Shown: positions 1 through 7,585 of the stretch, piece after piece | Position numbering within the stretch: position 1 is the stretch's first letter | Layout of the letters: each line of letters opens with the position of its first letter | Assembly: GCF_900107045.1 (NCBI RefSeq) | Contig: NZ_FNON01000001.1 | Location: forward strand, 434,001 to 498,000 | From: Amycolatopsis xylanica | Lineage (GTDB): Bacteria; Actinomycetota; Actinomycetes; Mycobacteriales; Pseudonocardiaceae | Direction: 5' to 3' | Length of the DNA stretch: 64,000 bases | Translations under genes and position numbers: made by a program | Notes under the pieces: generated by a model | The model's input: the letters and a program-made list of their open reading frames with translations, nothing else | What the model was told of the DNA's origin: nothing | Database searches by the model: none

Positions 1-140
1 ACGTGCAGCATGACGACCGAGTCCTTGCCGCCGGAGAACAACAGCACCGGCCGCTCGAAGGTCGCGGCGACCTCACGGAAGACGTGCACCGCCTCCGCTT
101 CGAGCGTATCCAGATGGGAGAGCTCGTACGCTGTGGTCAC
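1..140 (-). CDS. cysD: Sulfate adenylyltransferase subunit 2, N-terminal fragment (runs off the window)
   Basis: Only the first 46 codons are present; the gene continues beyond base 1. From a GTG at 140 the protein reads [18 protein letters not shown] and then [14 protein letters not shown]. The SGGKDS element is the PP-loop nucleotide-binding motif of PAPS-reductase-type ATP pyrophosphatases, and the [14 protein letters not shown] lead-in is typical of CysD. In the family CysD with CysN forms adenylyl sulfate from ATP and sulfate in assimilatory sulfation. The start is chosen because the conserved sequence begins a few residues later and no longer frame is supported. The gene is divergent from the SnoaL-like gene, with a KstR-like palindrome in the 59-bp gap. 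A PAPS-dependent sulfotransferase lies at 4.2 kb, but a functional link is only inference. Confidence 0.85.
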   Translation of the reverse strand, partial: MTTAYELSHLDTLEAEAVHVFREVAATFERPVLLFSGGKDSVVMLH

Positions 141-152
141 GAGCGAAAAAAC

Positions 153-166
153 TAGAACAAGTTCTT
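153..166. promoter_or_regulatory. KstR-like palindromic operator (TAGAACAAGTTCTT)
   Basis: AGAAC and GTTCT are inverted around a 2-bp spacer. The site fits TnnAACnnGTTnnA except for the last base. It lies between divergent cysD and the SnoaL-like gene, 34 bp before the latter's ATG. A second, perfect copy is at 2215-2228. Which regulator binds is inference. Confidence 0.55.
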
Positions 167-199
167 GCGGTCGGTCAACCCCGCGAGGACGCTGTACCC

Positions 200-655
200 A
201 TGGACCTGGTCGCCCTCGAAGAGCTCAAGCGGCTCAAGTACCGCTACCTCCGCTGCCTCGACCTGAAGCTGTGGGACGAGTTCGAAGCCACCCTCGCCCC
301 CGACGCCACCGCCGACTACGGCGAGCACCTGCGGTTCGGCAGCCGCGCGGAGATAGTCAAGTTCATGCGCACCTGGCTGGAGTCGGACATCATCACCGTC
401 CACCACTGCCATCACCCCGAGCTGGAGATCGACGGCTCGACGGCCACGGGCACCTGGTGCCTGGACGACACGATCATCGTCCCGGAGCACCGCGTGATGA
501 TCCGCGGCTCCGCGTTCTACGAGGACACCTACGTCCGCTCGGAGTCCGGCTGGCGGATCTCGCGCACCGGATACCTGCGGACCTACGAGTCGACGGTGTC
601 GCTGGACGACATGCCGAGCTTCAAGCTGACGGCCAACCGCTGGGCTGCGGGTTAG
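200..655 (+). CDS. SnoaL-like / NTF2-fold protein
   Basis: A 151-residue protein with the single-domain layout of SnoaL-like (NTF2-fold) enzymes: an N-terminal helix ([15 protein letters not shown]), a [16 protein letters not shown] segment, a His-rich strand ([13 protein letters not shown]) and a C-terminal [13 protein letters not shown] strand. Members of this fold include small dehydratases, isomerases and cyclases acting on hydrophobic substrates, often steroids or polyketides; the substrate here cannot be read. The ATG follows a GAGGA ribosome site by about 13 bases. The palindrome at 153-166 lies directly upstream and recurs at the IclR/DUF1214 promoter, which suggests joint control with that cluster. 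The family call is fairly safe, the role is not. Confidence 0.8.
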   Translation: MDLVALEELKRLKYRYLRCLDLKLWDEFEATLAPDATADYGEHLRFGSRAEIVKFMRTWLESDIITVHHCHHPELEIDGSTATGTWCLDDTIIVPEHRVMIRGSAFYEDTYVRSESGWRISRTGYLRTYESTVSLDDMPSFKLTANRWAAG

Positions 656-678
656 CGCGTGCCGGAACAGAATGGGGC

Positions 679-1026
679 ATGGAACCGCTGCGACGGCTGC
701 GTGAGTTGTGCCTGGCGCTGCCCGAGGTGACCGAGCGGCTCAACCATGGCGAACCCGCGTGGGCCGTACGCGGGAAAACGCTGGTCACGTACTCGGAGCG
801 CAAGCCGGAGGGCAGGGTCGGCTTCTGGTGCCCGGCGCGCCCCGGCGAACTCGAGGCGCTGGTCGCGGCGGAGCCGGAGCGCTTCTTCGAGCCGCCGTTC
901 GGCGGGACCGGCTGGGTGGGCGTCTACCTGGACGTTCCGGCCGACTGGGCCGAGTTCGAGGAACTCATCACCGAGGCCTACCGCCTCATCGCGCCCCAGA
1001 AGCTGGTCGCCAAGCTGGGGTCGTGA
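679..1026 (+). CDS. MmcQ/YjbR-family protein
   Basis: A 115-residue protein with the CyaY-like fold signature of the MmcQ/YjbR family: LRELCLALPEVTERLNHGEPAW near the N-terminus, a central AVRGKTLVTYSE strand, FEPPFGGTGWVGVYLD, and a final helix (LITEAYRLIAPQKL). The family is often annotated as DNA-binding but its function is not firmly known. The ATG at 679 is the only in-frame start that keeps the conserved N-terminus. It lies 23 bp after the SnoaL-like gene and may be co-transcribed. Its last codons GGG-TCG-TGA lie inside the left arm of the composite repeat starting at 1020, so the repeat supplies the stop codon. Confidence 0.8.
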   Translation: MEPLRRLRELCLALPEVTERLNHGEPAWAVRGKTLVTYSERKPEGRVGFWCPARPGELEALVAAEPERFFEPPFGGTGWVGVYLDVPADWAEFEELITEAYRLIAPQKLVAKLGS

Positions 1027-1339
1027 GTGTTTTGGCCGGTTATTGAGGGGGAACGCAAAGGTGGCGTGACTGTCGGCTTGGGCTCGGGGGTCGTGAGTGG
1101 TACGGCCGGTTCTAACCGGCCTAAACACTCACGACCCCCGAGGGACCCGCCTCGCAGTCGGTGGGCTTGGGTCAGGGCCTCCCTCACCCGAACCCACCGA
1201 GTCAGGGCCTCCCTCACCCGAAATATCGGGTGAGGGAGGCCCTGACCACCTGCAACCGGGTGAGGAAGGCCCTCACCCAGCCGCATCGGGCACGCCACAT
1301 TTGCCCTTCCCCTCAATAACCGCCCGCAACACTCACGAC
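1020..1339. repeat. Composite inverted-repeat element with four 30-bp-period hairpin units
   Basis: The outer arms (1020-1068 and about 1291-1339) are imperfect inverted copies beginning GTCGTGAGTG and ending CACTCACGAC. Inside lie a complete smaller palindrome (1090-1135, arms around CGGCCGGTTCTAACCGGCC) and four copies of a 20-bp unit AGGGCCTCCCTCACC. Two are direct (from 1171 and 1201) and two inverted (about 1228-1247 and 1258-1277), at 30-bp spacing. No coding potential is seen. It lies between convergent genes and probably acts as a bidirectional terminator. A second composite is at 49130-49371 and single hairpins are at 9416, 43631 and 62109. Confidence 0.85.
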
Positions 1340-1348
1340 CCCGAAGTG

Positions 1349-2203
1349 TCAGCCGCCGACGGAGGCGGTGACTTTGGCGGCGACGTCGGTCAGGGCTTGG
1401 CCACGGCGGGCGATCTCGGCGCCCGTGATGGTCGTGCCGACCGACAGCGTGAGCACCAGCTCCTGGGCGCCCGTGGCGTTGAACGTCGGCGCTGCGATGA
1501 AGTTGACCGGCTGCTTCTTGCGGGGAGCCAAATCCTCGGCGAGGTAGAAGCGTTCGCCCAGGTTGGAGACCATCTGGCCGACCAGGTCCCGTACCTCGGC
1601 CGGCAGCTCGTACGCCGCGACCCCGGCCAGCAGCGAGTGCAGCCGCACGCCGGCCAGTGTCAGGCTTTCCACCAGGTACCCGCGCTCGCGGCATTCGGCG
1701 ACGACCTGGCGCAGGCGGCCCCGGTTCAGCTTGACCGGCAGGGTCGGCGGCTTCGCGAGCCAGCGCTCGAACTCGGCGTCGGGGCCCCACAACACGTACA
1801 TCAGGCCGACCGGGGGAGCGAACGGGTAACGCTGGCCTGCCACGCCGGGGCCGGTCCGTTCCAGCACCACGATCTGGTCGCCGACGACGGCCGATGCCGA
1901 GCAAACGCACGAGTAGCGCTCGGCCAGCTCCTCGAGTAGCGGCCGCGCCAGGCCTGCCGCGGTGAAGCCTTCCTGGGCAACGCGACCGGCCGTGATCAGG
2001 GCCGGGCCGAGGCCGTAGGTCTTGGTGACGGGGTCGCGCAGGAGGTAGCCGCCGTCCGTCATCGCCGTGAGGATGCCCAGGCAGGTCGGTTTGCTCAGGT
2101 CCAGCTCGCGCGCGAGCTGGGACAGGCCGAAGCGCCTGCCGCCCGCCGCGACCAGGTGATCGAGCACCTGGAGCACACGGGTCGTGGGCGGGGAAGTGCG
2201 CAT
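1349..2203 (-). CDS. IclR-family transcriptional regulator
   Basis: A 284-residue protein with an N-terminal winged HTH (TRVLQVLDHLVAAGGRRFGLSQ, then LDLSKPTCLGILTAM and GGYLLRDPVTKTYGLGPAL, residues 8-65) followed by the IclR effector domain (LLEELAERYSCVCSASAVVGD through GQALTDVAAKVTAS). The DPVTKTYGLG element after the recognition helix is characteristic of the family. ATG 2203 sits 11 bp from the palindrome TAGAACAGGTTCTA, and the gene is divergent from the DUF1214-SDR-sulfotransferase operon. That arrangement suggests an autoregulated local regulator, although the palindrome also fits the TetR-family KstR pattern. The stop lies 10 bp from the end of the composite repeat. Confidence 0.88.
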   Translation of the reverse strand: MRTSPPTTRVLQVLDHLVAAGGRRFGLSQLARELDLSKPTCLGILTAMTDGGYLLRDPVTKTYGLGPALITAGRVAQEGFTAAGLARPLLEELAERYSCVCSASAVVGDQIVVLERTGPGVAGQRYPFAPPVGLMYVLWGPDAEFERWLAKPPTLPVKLNRGRLRQVVAECRERGYLVESLTLAGVRLHSLLAGVAAYELPAEVRDLVGQMVSNLGERFYLAEDLAPRKKQPVNFIAAPTFNATGAQELVLTLSVGTTITGAEIARRGQALTDVAAKVTASVGG

Positions 2204-2214
2204 TGACCACCACC

Positions 2215-2228
2215 TAGAACAGGTTCTA
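2215..2228. promoter_or_regulatory. Perfect KstR-type palindrome (TAGAACAGGTTCTA)
   Basis: A 6-2-6 perfect inverted repeat between the IclR gene (start 2203, minus) and the DUF1214 gene (start 2288, plus). It matches the mycobacterial KstR consensus TnnAACnnGTTnnA at every fixed base. Placement fits control of both divergent units. The binder could be a KstR homologue outside the window or the adjacent IclR protein. Confidence 0.65.
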
Positions 2229-2287
2229 CTCTCAGCGAACGCAAACTGTACCAGCCCGGTCCATATTTGTACCGCGAGGAGTCGCTT

Positions 2288-3451
2288 GTGCTCACGCAGC
2301 CGTTCGCCGACGCGATCGCCGAAGCCGAGAAGATCATCACCGAGGCGCCGCACATCCGCACCGAACAGGATCTGCTCGAGGGGTACGACTACCTCGCGGG
2401 CGGCATCCGCGCCTCGCTGCAGATGGCCTGGGCCTACGAGCGCGACTTCCCGTTCTTCACGCAGTCGACCGGGCCCTACACGAAAATGGGCCTCGACAAC
2501 CCGGACACGCTGTACTTCAACGCCAACATCCGCGAGGACCGCGAATACCTGGTCACCGGCGTCCGCGGCACCACGGCCGACCTGAGTTTCCAGATCCTCA
2601 ACGGTGACTACTCGCCGGTCGTGGTGCCGGACAGCCTGGCCGCTTTCGACGACCGGGCCATCGAGATCCGTGAGGACGGCACGTTCGAGATCCGGTTCGG
2701 GCCGGGAAAAGCCGGGCCGAACTACTTCACGCTCGGGCCGGGCGCCTCGATGCTCGTCGTCCGCGAGGTCTTCAGCGACTGGTCGGAACGCAAGGGCGAG
2801 ATCACCATCCAGTGCGTCGACACCCGGGGCGGCGCGCCGAAACCGCTGAGCCGGGATGCCATGGCGAAACGCTATGGCGTCGCCGGGAAGATCCTGCTCA
2901 GCAGGCTGAAGACGTTCCTCGCCTTCCCGAAATGGTTCTACCTCGACCTGCCCGTCAACACGATGACCGAGCCGAGGCCGACGCCGGGCGGGCTCACCAC
3001 GCAGTTCTCCTCCGCCGGGCACTACGACCTCACCGACGATCAGGTCATGATCGTCACCGTGCCGAACGCGGGCAAGGAAACCGCGCCGTACCAAGGGATC
3101 CAGCTCGGCAGCCCATGGTACGTGTCGCTGGACTACATCAACCGCCAGACCAGCCTCACCGCCGACCAGGCGCACACCGACCCGGACGGCAAGATCCGCT
3201 TCGTCATCAGCGAACGCGATCCCGGCGTCGCGAACTGGCTCGAACGCACCGGGCACGCCCACGGCTACGTCCAGATCCGCTGGCAACGGCTGACGCGGGA
3301 CCTCAAACCCGACGACGGCCCCGAGGTCGAGATCGTCGATTTCGCCGATCTGCCCGCGAAACTGCCGTTCCACACCCCGATCACCCCCGAGGACTGGGCC
3401 GCGCGGATCGCCGCGCGCCAGGCCGCCGTCGCGCGAAGGATGCTGGGCTGA
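2288..3451 (+). CDS. DUF1214-domain protein
   Basis: A 387-residue protein with the C-terminal DUF1214-type region: RLTRDLKP, FYLDLPVNTMTEPRP, YVSLDYINRQTSLTADQ and IRFVISERDPGVANWLE. The last phrase (GVANWLDxxG) is typical of DUF1214/COG5361 proteins, which recur in lipid, steroid and aromatic catabolic clusters but have no assigned reaction. GTG 2288 is preferred because GAGGAG at 2276-2281 sits 6 bp upstream; an in-frame TTG at 2267 has no such site. Its stop overlaps the SDR start (TGATG at 3449-3453), so the two are translationally coupled. It is the first gene of a three-gene operon behind the palindrome at 2215. Confidence 0.82.
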   Translation: MLTQPFADAIAEAEKIITEAPHIRTEQDLLEGYDYLAGGIRASLQMAWAYERDFPFFTQSTGPYTKMGLDNPDTLYFNANIREDREYLVTGVRGTTADLSFQILNGDYSPVVVPDSLAAFDDRAIEIREDGTFEIRFGPGKAGPNYFTLGPGASMLVVREVFSDWSERKGEITIQCVDTRGGAPKPLSRDAMAKRYGVAGKILLSRLKTFLAFPKWFYLDLPVNTMTEPRPTPGGLTTQFSSAGHYDLTDDQVMIVTVPNAGKETAPYQGIQLGSPWYVSLDYINRQTSLTADQAHTDPDGKIRFVISERDPGVANWLERTGHAHGYVQIRWQRLTRDLKPDDGPEVEIVDFADLPAKLPFHTPITPEDWAARIAARQAAVARRMLG

Positions 3452-4224
3452 TGCTCGAAGACAAGGTCGTCGTCGTGTCCGGGGTCGGTCCGGGGCTGGG
3501 CCGTTCGATCGCGCTGCGCGGCGCGCACGCGGGCGCGAACGTCGTGCTCGCCGCCCGCAACGAAGCCCGTCTCCACGAGGTCGCGAAGGAGGTCGACGCG
3601 CTCGGCCGCAAAGCGCTCGTGGTGCCGACCGATATCACCGACGACACGTCGGCCGCCGCGCTCCGCGAGGCCGCGCTCACCGGGTTCGGCAGGGTGGACG
3701 CGCTGGTCAACAATGCGTTCGCGATGCCGCCGATGGTCGATCTGCTCGAGATCGACCTCGAAGCCCTCAAAACCGCGCTGGACACCACGACGCTGGCCGC
3801 GCTCCGGCTGACCAGGCTGTTCGCGCCCGCGCTCGAGGACAGCGGCGGCGCGGTCGTGATGATCAACTCGATGGTGGTGCGCCATTCCCGGCGGACCTTC
3901 GGCGCGTACAAGATGGCGAAGGCGTCACTGCTCGCGATCTCCCAGAGCCTCGCGACCGAGCTCGGGCCGCGCGGGGTGCGCGTCAACTCGGTCGCGCCCG
4001 GGTACATCTGGGCGGACAACCTGAGGTGGTACTTCGCCTACCTGGCCAAGGAAAAAGGCGTCACGGCCGAGGAGATCTACGCCGAGACCGCCGCGACCAT
4101 CGACCTGCGCAGGCTGCCCGAGCCCGACGAGGTCGCCGACGCGGTCCTGTTCCTCGCGTCGCCGCTCGCGCGGGCGATCACCGGTCAATGTCTCGACGTC
4201 AACGGCGGCGAATACCACCACTGA
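3451..4224 (+). CDS. Short-chain dehydrogenase/reductase
   Basis: A 257-residue classical SDR. It shows the cofactor motif SGVGPGLGRSIAL (TGxxxGxG class, residues 10-22), an NNAFAMP structural motif, the catalytic Ser in INSMVVRH, and YKMAKASL (Tyr-x3-Lys). The C-terminus FLASPLARAITGQCLDVNGGEY is the usual SDR ending. The substrate is unknown; the setting between a DUF1214 protein and a sulfotransferase suggests an alcohol/ketone step on a lipid-like substrate (inference). ATG 3451 overlaps the preceding TGA. The next gene starts 9 bp after the stop. Confidence 0.9.
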   Translation: MLEDKVVVVSGVGPGLGRSIALRGAHAGANVVLAARNEARLHEVAKEVDALGRKALVVPTDITDDTSAAALREAALTGFGRVDALVNNAFAMPPMVDLLEIDLEALKTALDTTTLAALRLTRLFAPALEDSGGAVVMINSMVVRHSRRTFGAYKMAKASLLAISQSLATELGPRGVRVNSVAPGYIWADNLRWYFAYLAKEKGVTAEEIYAETAATIDLRRLPEPDEVADAVLFLASPLARAITGQCLDVNGGEYHH

Positions 4225-4233
4225 GGAGTGCTT

Positions 4234-5388
4234 GTGCAACGGGACAACGTCGGCACCGTCGCCGATCTGCACGCTTCGGCGACCAAGATCACCGGTCTCG
4301 AGGACTTCGGCGACGACGAGTATCTGGAAGGACTCGAAGTCCTGCTGGAGTCCTATGCCCGCGACGAGCAGCTGACGCCGCTGGGCAACCGGGTCCACCG
4401 GTCGTTCCTGCGCGGCGCGCTGGTGGCGCGGCTGCTCAGCGAAGCGGCCTGGCAGCGGCATCCCGAGCACGCGGACGTGCCGATCGAACGCCCGATCTTC
4501 GTCACCGGCCTGCCCCGCACCGGCACCACCGCGCTGCATCGCCTGCTCGCCGCCGATCCGGAGCACCAAGGCCTCGAGGTCTGGCTCGCCGAGGTCCCGC
4601 AGCCCCGCCCGCCGCGCGACAAGTGGGCGGCCGACCCGGTCTTCCAGCACATCCAAGCCGGGTACGAGCAGCACCACATCGACCATCCCGAGTTCATGGG
4701 CGTGCACCACATGTCCGCTGACCAGGTCGAGGAGTGCTGGCAGCTGCTGCGGCAGTCGATGAAGTCCGTGTCCTACGAATGCCTCGCGCACCTGCCGACC
4801 TACGCCCAGTGGCTCGACGGCCAGGACTGGACCGGCGCCTACCGGCGGCACCGCCGGAACCTGCAGCTCATCGGCCTGCCCGACGCGGGGAAAAGCTGGG
4901 TGCTGAAGAACCCGAGTCATCTGTTCGCGCTCGACGCGCTGCTCGAGGTGTATCCCGACGCGCTGATCGTGCAGACCCATCGCGAACCGAGCACGATCAT
5001 CGCCTCGGTCTGCAGCCTGACCGAGCAGGCGTCGGCCGGCTGGTCCGAGCGGTTCCGCGGCTCGGTCGTCGGCCGGGATCAGGTGGACACCTGGGCACGT
5101 GGGCTGGATCGATTCACCGCCGAACGGGCCCGCCACGATCAGTCACAGTTCTTCGATGTCGACTACCGGGAGTTCGTCGCGGACCCGCTGGGCACGGCGG
5201 CGGGGGTCTACCGTCATTTCGGCTTGCCGCTCAGTGAGCGGGCCGAGGGGGCGATGCGGCGTCTGCACGAGCAGAGCACCTCGGGTCAGGCCAAGCCGGC
5301 GCACCGGTACTCGCTCGCCGACTTCGGGCTCACGAGTTCAGGTGTGGCTGCCCGCTTCGCGGGGTATCCGGTCTCGGGCGGTCGTTGA
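4234..5388 (+). CDS. PAPS-type sulfotransferase family protein
   Basis: A 384-residue protein with the P-loop-like PAPS 5'-phosphosulfate motif FVTGLPRTGTTALHRLLAAD near residue 90, a central KSWVLKNPSHLFALDALLEV segment, and the 3'-phosphate-binding region around VQTHREPSTIIASVCSL. This is the actinobacterial sulfotransferase family (Pfam Sulfotransfer_3 type) common in steroid and lipid clusters. GTG 4234 is chosen because GAGGAG at 4223-4228 is well spaced; a GTG at 4228 overlaps that site. It is the third gene of the operon. Natural substrates of this subfamily are mostly unknown, and some members may act on CoA thioesters rather than make sulfate esters. Confidence 0.85.
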   Translation: MQRDNVGTVADLHASATKITGLEDFGDDEYLEGLEVLLESYARDEQLTPLGNRVHRSFLRGALVARLLSEAAWQRHPEHADVPIERPIFVTGLPRTGTTALHRLLAADPEHQGLEVWLAEVPQPRPPRDKWAADPVFQHIQAGYEQHHIDHPEFMGVHHMSADQVEECWQLLRQSMKSVSYECLAHLPTYAQWLDGQDWTGAYRRHRRNLQLIGLPDAGKSWVLKNPSHLFALDALLEVYPDALIVQTHREPSTIIASVCSLTEQASAGWSERFRGSVVGRDQVDTWARGLDRFTAERARHDQSQFFDVDYREFVADPLGTAAGVYRHFGLPLSERAEGAMRRLHEQSTSGQAKPAHRYSLADFGLTSSGVAARFAGYPVSGGR

Positions 5389-5530
5389 CCACCATGTTGT
5401 AGACGTCGGTCACCTGGCCGCGCAGCCGCGCGACCGCTGACCGCATGTTCGCGGCGATCTCATCCGGGTCGACCTGATCCACGTCACCCTCGGGCGCGTG
5501 CCTGCCGACCGGTGTTTCCTCCTCAGGCAC
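5330..5530 (-). CDS. Small hypothetical protein (uncertain)
   Basis: A 66-codon frame from GTG 5530. It is acidic at the N-terminus (PEEETPVGRHAPEGDVDQVDPDEI) with a helical middle (NMRSAVARLRGQVTDVYNMV). The tail overlaps the 3' end of the sulfotransferase gene by 59 bp. No family is recognised. It is retained because composition and start context look gene-like in the gap before the ABC operon; it may be noncoding. Confidence 0.3.
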   Translation of the reverse strand: MPEEETPVGRHAPEGDVDQVDPDEIAANMRSAVARLRGQVTDVYNMVVNDRPRPDTPRSGQPHLNS

Positions 5531-5614
5531 GTTCGCTTGCTACCCCGATCGGGCGAGAACGAAACCCATCCCTTGGAGTGGCCGGCGTCACTCCGTCTTA
5601 TCGTTCTCACATCC

Positions 5615-5635
5615 GTCAGGTGTGCACTGCCTGAC
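5615..5635. promoter_or_regulatory. Inverted repeat abutting the ABC ATPase start codon
   Basis: GTCAGG (5615-5620) and CCTGAC (5630-5635) are perfect inverted arms around a 9-bp centre. They end one base before the ATG of the exporter operon. This could be an operator or a start-masking hairpin; no regulator is assigned. Confidence 0.4.
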
Positions 5636-6355
5636 ATGGGAGTCGTCACGCTGAGAGCGACCGGCCTGACCAAGCGCTACGGCGCCAGGACCGCTGTCGA
5701 AGACTTGAGTTTCACGGCGCACGAGGGTGAGATCGTCGGCCTGCTCGGCCCCAACGGAGCGGGCAAGACGACCACCATCCGGCTGCTCACCACCATCCTC
5801 ACCGCGACGAGCGGCGAATTCACGGTGGCGGGCGAGAGCGCGCCCGCCGAGATCAGGCGGCGGGTGGGCGTGCTGCCGGAGAGCGCGGGCTATCCGGCGA
5901 TCCAGACCGGCCGGGAGTACCTCCGCTATCACGCGCGGCTGTTCGGGATCGAGCGCTCGGCCGCGGGCGCGGTGGCCGACCGGCTGCTCGCCGAGGTGGG
6001 CATGGCCGACCGGGGGCGCACCCGGATCTCGGGCTACAGCCGGGGCATGCGCCAACGCCTGGGCATCGCGCGGGCGCTGGTGAACGAGCCGGTCGTGCTC
6101 TTCCTCGACGAGCCGACGCTCGGCCTCGATCCGGCAGGCCAGGCGCAGGTGCTCACGCTGGTGCGCGAGGTCGCGGCGCGGCGCGGCACGACGGTCGTGC
6201 TCAGCACGCACACGTTGCACGAGGTCGAAGAGATCTGCACCAGCGTGCTGATCCTCAACCGCGGCAAGGTGCTGGTGGCGGGGACGCCCCGGGAGATCGC
6301 CGAATCCGCCGGGGTGGACCGCCTCAGCGACGCCTTCCTGGCGATGACCCGATGA
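5636..6355 (+). CDS. ABC transporter ATP-binding protein (exporter type)
   Basis: A 239-residue ABC ATPase of the drug/antibiotic exporter class. Walker A is LLGPNGAGKTTTI, the signature SGYSRGMRQRLGIARAL, Walker B VVLFLDEPTLGLDP, and the switch His lies in VVLSTHTLHEVEEI. It would power the permease encoded next, whose ATG overlaps this stop (ATGA at 6352-6355). ATG 5636 is preferred over longer readings because residues upstream show no ABC homology; GTG 5642 is an alternative. It heads a five-gene run that continues into a two-component system. The substrate cannot be read. Confidence 0.92.
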   Translation: MGVVTLRATGLTKRYGARTAVEDLSFTAHEGEIVGLLGPNGAGKTTTIRLLTTILTATSGEFTVAGESAPAEIRRRVGVLPESAGYPAIQTGREYLRYHARLFGIERSAAGAVADRLLAEVGMADRGRTRISGYSRGMRQRLGIARALVNEPVVLFLDEPTLGLDPAGQAQVLTLVREVAARRGTTVVLSTHTLHEVEEICTSVLILNRGKVLVAGTPREIAESAGVDRLSDAFLAMTR

Positions 6356-7083
6356 TCGTCGCGGGGCAGGAACTCCGGGACCTGTGGCTGAGCGGGCGGG
6401 CGCCGACGCTGCTGTTCGGGTTCAGCCTGCTGGTCAGCGCGATCACCTACTTCACGGCGATCGACCAGACGCTCAACTTCCTGGAGCAACGCGAAGCCGT
6501 CACGTTCACCCTGCAGATCGCGGTCGGTGTCGGCGTGCTGATGACGCTCGTGGTGAGCGCGGACGCCCTCAGCGGCGAACGCGAACGCGGGACACTGGAA
6601 AGCCTGCTGCTCACGCCCGTTTCGCGCCGGGCGATCGTGGCCGGGAAGTTCGTGGCCGCGCTTTCGGTCTGGTTCGGTGCGTATCTGGTGACGATTCCGT
6701 ACATCTGGGTGCTCGGGCACGGGATTTCGGTGGTGCGAGCGGCTTTGACGCGGGGCCTGCTCGTCGGGACGCTGGTGGCCGTGGCGCTGTCGCTGCTCGC
6801 CTTGCTGATCAGCGCGAAGACCAACAGCAACAAGGCGAGTCTCGCGATCAGCCTCTTCCTGCTGCTGGCCCTGTTCGCGCCGACGCAGCTGCCCGGCGGC
6901 ACACCCAAGGGCTGGTTCTTCGACGTGCTGCTCCGCGCCAACCCGGTCGCGTCCGGACTGCACTACCTGACCACCGGCGCGGCCCGTGACCTCAACTACC
7001 TGATCTCGCCGGTGGCCGTGATCGTGCTCGCCGGCGGCTGGCTGCTCGTCCGCGGCCCGCGGCTCGTGAGGTTGTTCGCATGA
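6352..7083 (+). CDS. ABC-2 type permease
   Basis: A 243-residue integral membrane protein with about six hydrophobic segments (LLFGFSLLVSAITYFT, LQIAVGVGVLMTLVVSA, FVAALSVWFGAYLVTIPY, LLVGTLVAVALSLLALLIS, LAISLFLLLALFAP, SPVAVIVLAGGWLLV). The cytoplasmic element SGERERGTLESLLLTPVSRR is the hallmark of ABC-2/NosY-type permeases. It pairs with the ATPase upstream through an ATGA overlap and with the anchored protein downstream through a second one (7080-7083). Confidence 0.9.
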   Translation: MIVAGQELRDLWLSGRAPTLLFGFSLLVSAITYFTAIDQTLNFLEQREAVTFTLQIAVGVGVLMTLVVSADALSGERERGTLESLLLTPVSRRAIVAGKFVAALSVWFGAYLVTIPYIWVLGHGISVVRAALTRGLLVGTLVAVALSLLALLISAKTNSNKASLAISLFLLLALFAPTQLPGGTPKGWFFDVLLRANPVASGLHYLTTGAARDLNYLISPVAVIVLAGGWLLVRGPRLVRLFA

Positions 7084-7559
7084 AAACACTGTTGCTACTG
7101 CTGTTGCTGAGCACTTCGGACGTCACCTTCGACCGGCCGAACGCGGCGATCTCCGTCGGTGAGCGGATCACGCTCACCAGCACGGTCACCAACTCCGGCC
7201 AGGAGCCGACGCCGTTGCGGCTCGCGCACCTGAACATCGTGAGCCTGACGCCGAGTGTCTATGTCGACCCCGAGGACTGGTCGTCGGATCGCACGCAGGA
7301 GATCGAACCGCTGGAGCCCGGCGAGTCGGTCAAGCTGACTTGGCCGATCCAGGCCGTCAGCGCCGGGACGTTCGACGTCTACACCGTGCTGCTGCCGACG
7401 TCGCCGGGTCCGCTCACGGTCAGCCCGGCCGTGCGGGTCGACGTCGCGGGCAGGCGGGCGCTGGACGCGGGCGGCGCGTTGCCGGTGGTGCTCGCCGTGC
7501 CGCTGGCGCTCGGCCTCGGTGCGGGTGCTTTCCGGTATCGGCTGCGGAAAAACCGCTGA
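7080..7559 (+). CDS. Exported protein with a C-terminal membrane anchor, exporter-associated
   Basis: A 159-residue protein with a short signal-like leader (MKTLLLLLLLSTS). An extracellular beta-rich domain follows (ISVGERITLTSTVTNSGQEP through DVYTVLLPTSPGPLTVSPAV), of the kind seen in CARDB/NEW3-like adhesion folds. A C-terminal transmembrane segment (LPVVLAVPLALGLGAGAF) and a basic RYRLRKNR tail end it. No named family is recognised. Translational coupling to the permease suggests it is an extracellular accessory of this exporter. The response-regulator gene follows after 26 bp. Confidence 0.72.
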   Translation: MKTLLLLLLLSTSDVTFDRPNAAISVGERITLTSTVTNSGQEPTPLRLAHLNIVSLTPSVYVDPEDWSSDRTQEIEPLEPGESVKLTWPIQAVSAGTFDVYTVLLPTSPGPLTVSPAVRVDVAGRRALDAGGALPVVLAVPLALGLGAGAFRYRLRKNR

Positions 7560-7585
7560 TCAGCGCCTAACATCGAGAGGTGACC

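Noticed and set aside
10..1026. 338-codon frame over the first kilobase
   Set aside because: Its 5' two thirds is a shadow of the SnoaL-like gene and of cysD. Only the part from ATG 679 is a family protein.
1171..1290. Regular repeats resembling a CRISPR array (also 49181-49290)
   Set aside because: Units are 20 bp self-palindromes with only 10-bp spacers, the orientation flips within each array, and no cas genes are near.
2204..3373. Long open frame extending the IclR gene upstream to 674 codons
   Set aside because: It is the antisense of the DUF1214 gene. The HTH begins at ATG 2203 beside the operator.
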